From: Sedimenticola sp.
GTDB lineage: Bacteria > Pseudomonadota > Gammaproteobacteria > Chromatiales > Chromatiaceae
Length of the DNA stretch: 5,724 nucleotides
Direction of reading: 5' to 3'
NCBI GenBank assembly: GCA_027041035.1
Contig: JALULB010000245.1
Span: forward strand, 3,306 to 9,029
Position 1 is the stretch's first letter, and every line of letters starts with the position of its first letter. The position numbers were made by a program, and so were the translations under genes. Shown one piece after another: positions 5,722 to 5,724 of the stretch. The notes beneath the pieces were generated by a model, which had not been told where the DNA came from, ran no database searches, and saw only the letters and a list, made by a program, of their open reading frames with translations.

Positions 5722-5724
5722 TCT

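Larger units (their letters stand above)
5458..5724. other. Upstream region of the spondin gene without a credible gene
   Basis: The region is more AT-rich than the genes and contains the ribosome binding site, a 167-bp imperfect palindrome and the right copy of the flanking inverted repeat. No open frame of convincing codon use is present on either strand. The promoter of the spondin gene must lie here or be supplied by the palindromic element, but no sigma-70, ECF or sigma-54 type match was strong enough to report. Confidence 0.7.

Noticed and set aside
1..5724. tRNA, rRNA, CRISPR array or defence system
   Set aside because: No cloverleaf, rRNA-like segment, regularly spaced direct repeats or defence-associated protein domain was seen in either strand.

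Overview
The window is GC-rich bacterial DNA with strong G/C preference at third codon positions. The gene content fits a Gram-negative proteobacterium, probably a gammaproteobacterium: there is a periplasmic adaptor for an envelope-spanning exporter, a secreted protein with a Sec signal peptide, and palindromic intergenic repeats of a kind common in gammaproteobacteria. Nothing fixes the genus.

Bases 1-4576 hold one tightly packed plus-strand operon with the gene order and protein sizes of Escherichia coli ybhG-ybhF-ybhS-ybhR. It consists of the C-terminal part of a HlyD-family adaptor (cut by the window start), a 577-residue protein with two ATP-binding domains, and two different ABC-2 permeases of 381 and 369 residues. 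Junctions are 1 bp, a 4-bp ATGA overlap and 3 bp, so the genes are very probably co-transcribed and translationally coupled. Together they should form an exporter: YbhF supplies both ATPase domains, YbhS and YbhR form a heteromeric inner-membrane channel, and YbhG links it to the outer membrane. The promoter and any TetR-family regulator (cecR in E. coli) would lie upstream of the window.

Bases 4577-4788 contain no credible gene. They carry a half-palindrome motif (GTARCTACTCAG) and a 112-bp inverted-repeat element (4653-4764) with a GC-rich hairpin at its centre.

Bases 4789-5457 hold, on the minus strand and convergent with the operon, a gene for a secreted 222-residue spondin_N-domain protein with a clear signal peptide and a strong ribosome binding site.

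Bases 5458-5724 contain no credible gene. They are more AT-rich and are dominated by a 167-bp imperfect palindrome (5524-5690). The terminal 12-mer of that palindrome recurs at the far end of the window and again, in the opposite orientation, downstream of ybhR. A 40-bp gap-free inverted repeat (4587-4626 against 5682-5721, 32 of 40 positions matching) thus brackets the spondin gene. This suggests a repeat-bounded, possibly mobile or formerly mobile, cassette, and it is the least explained feature of the window.
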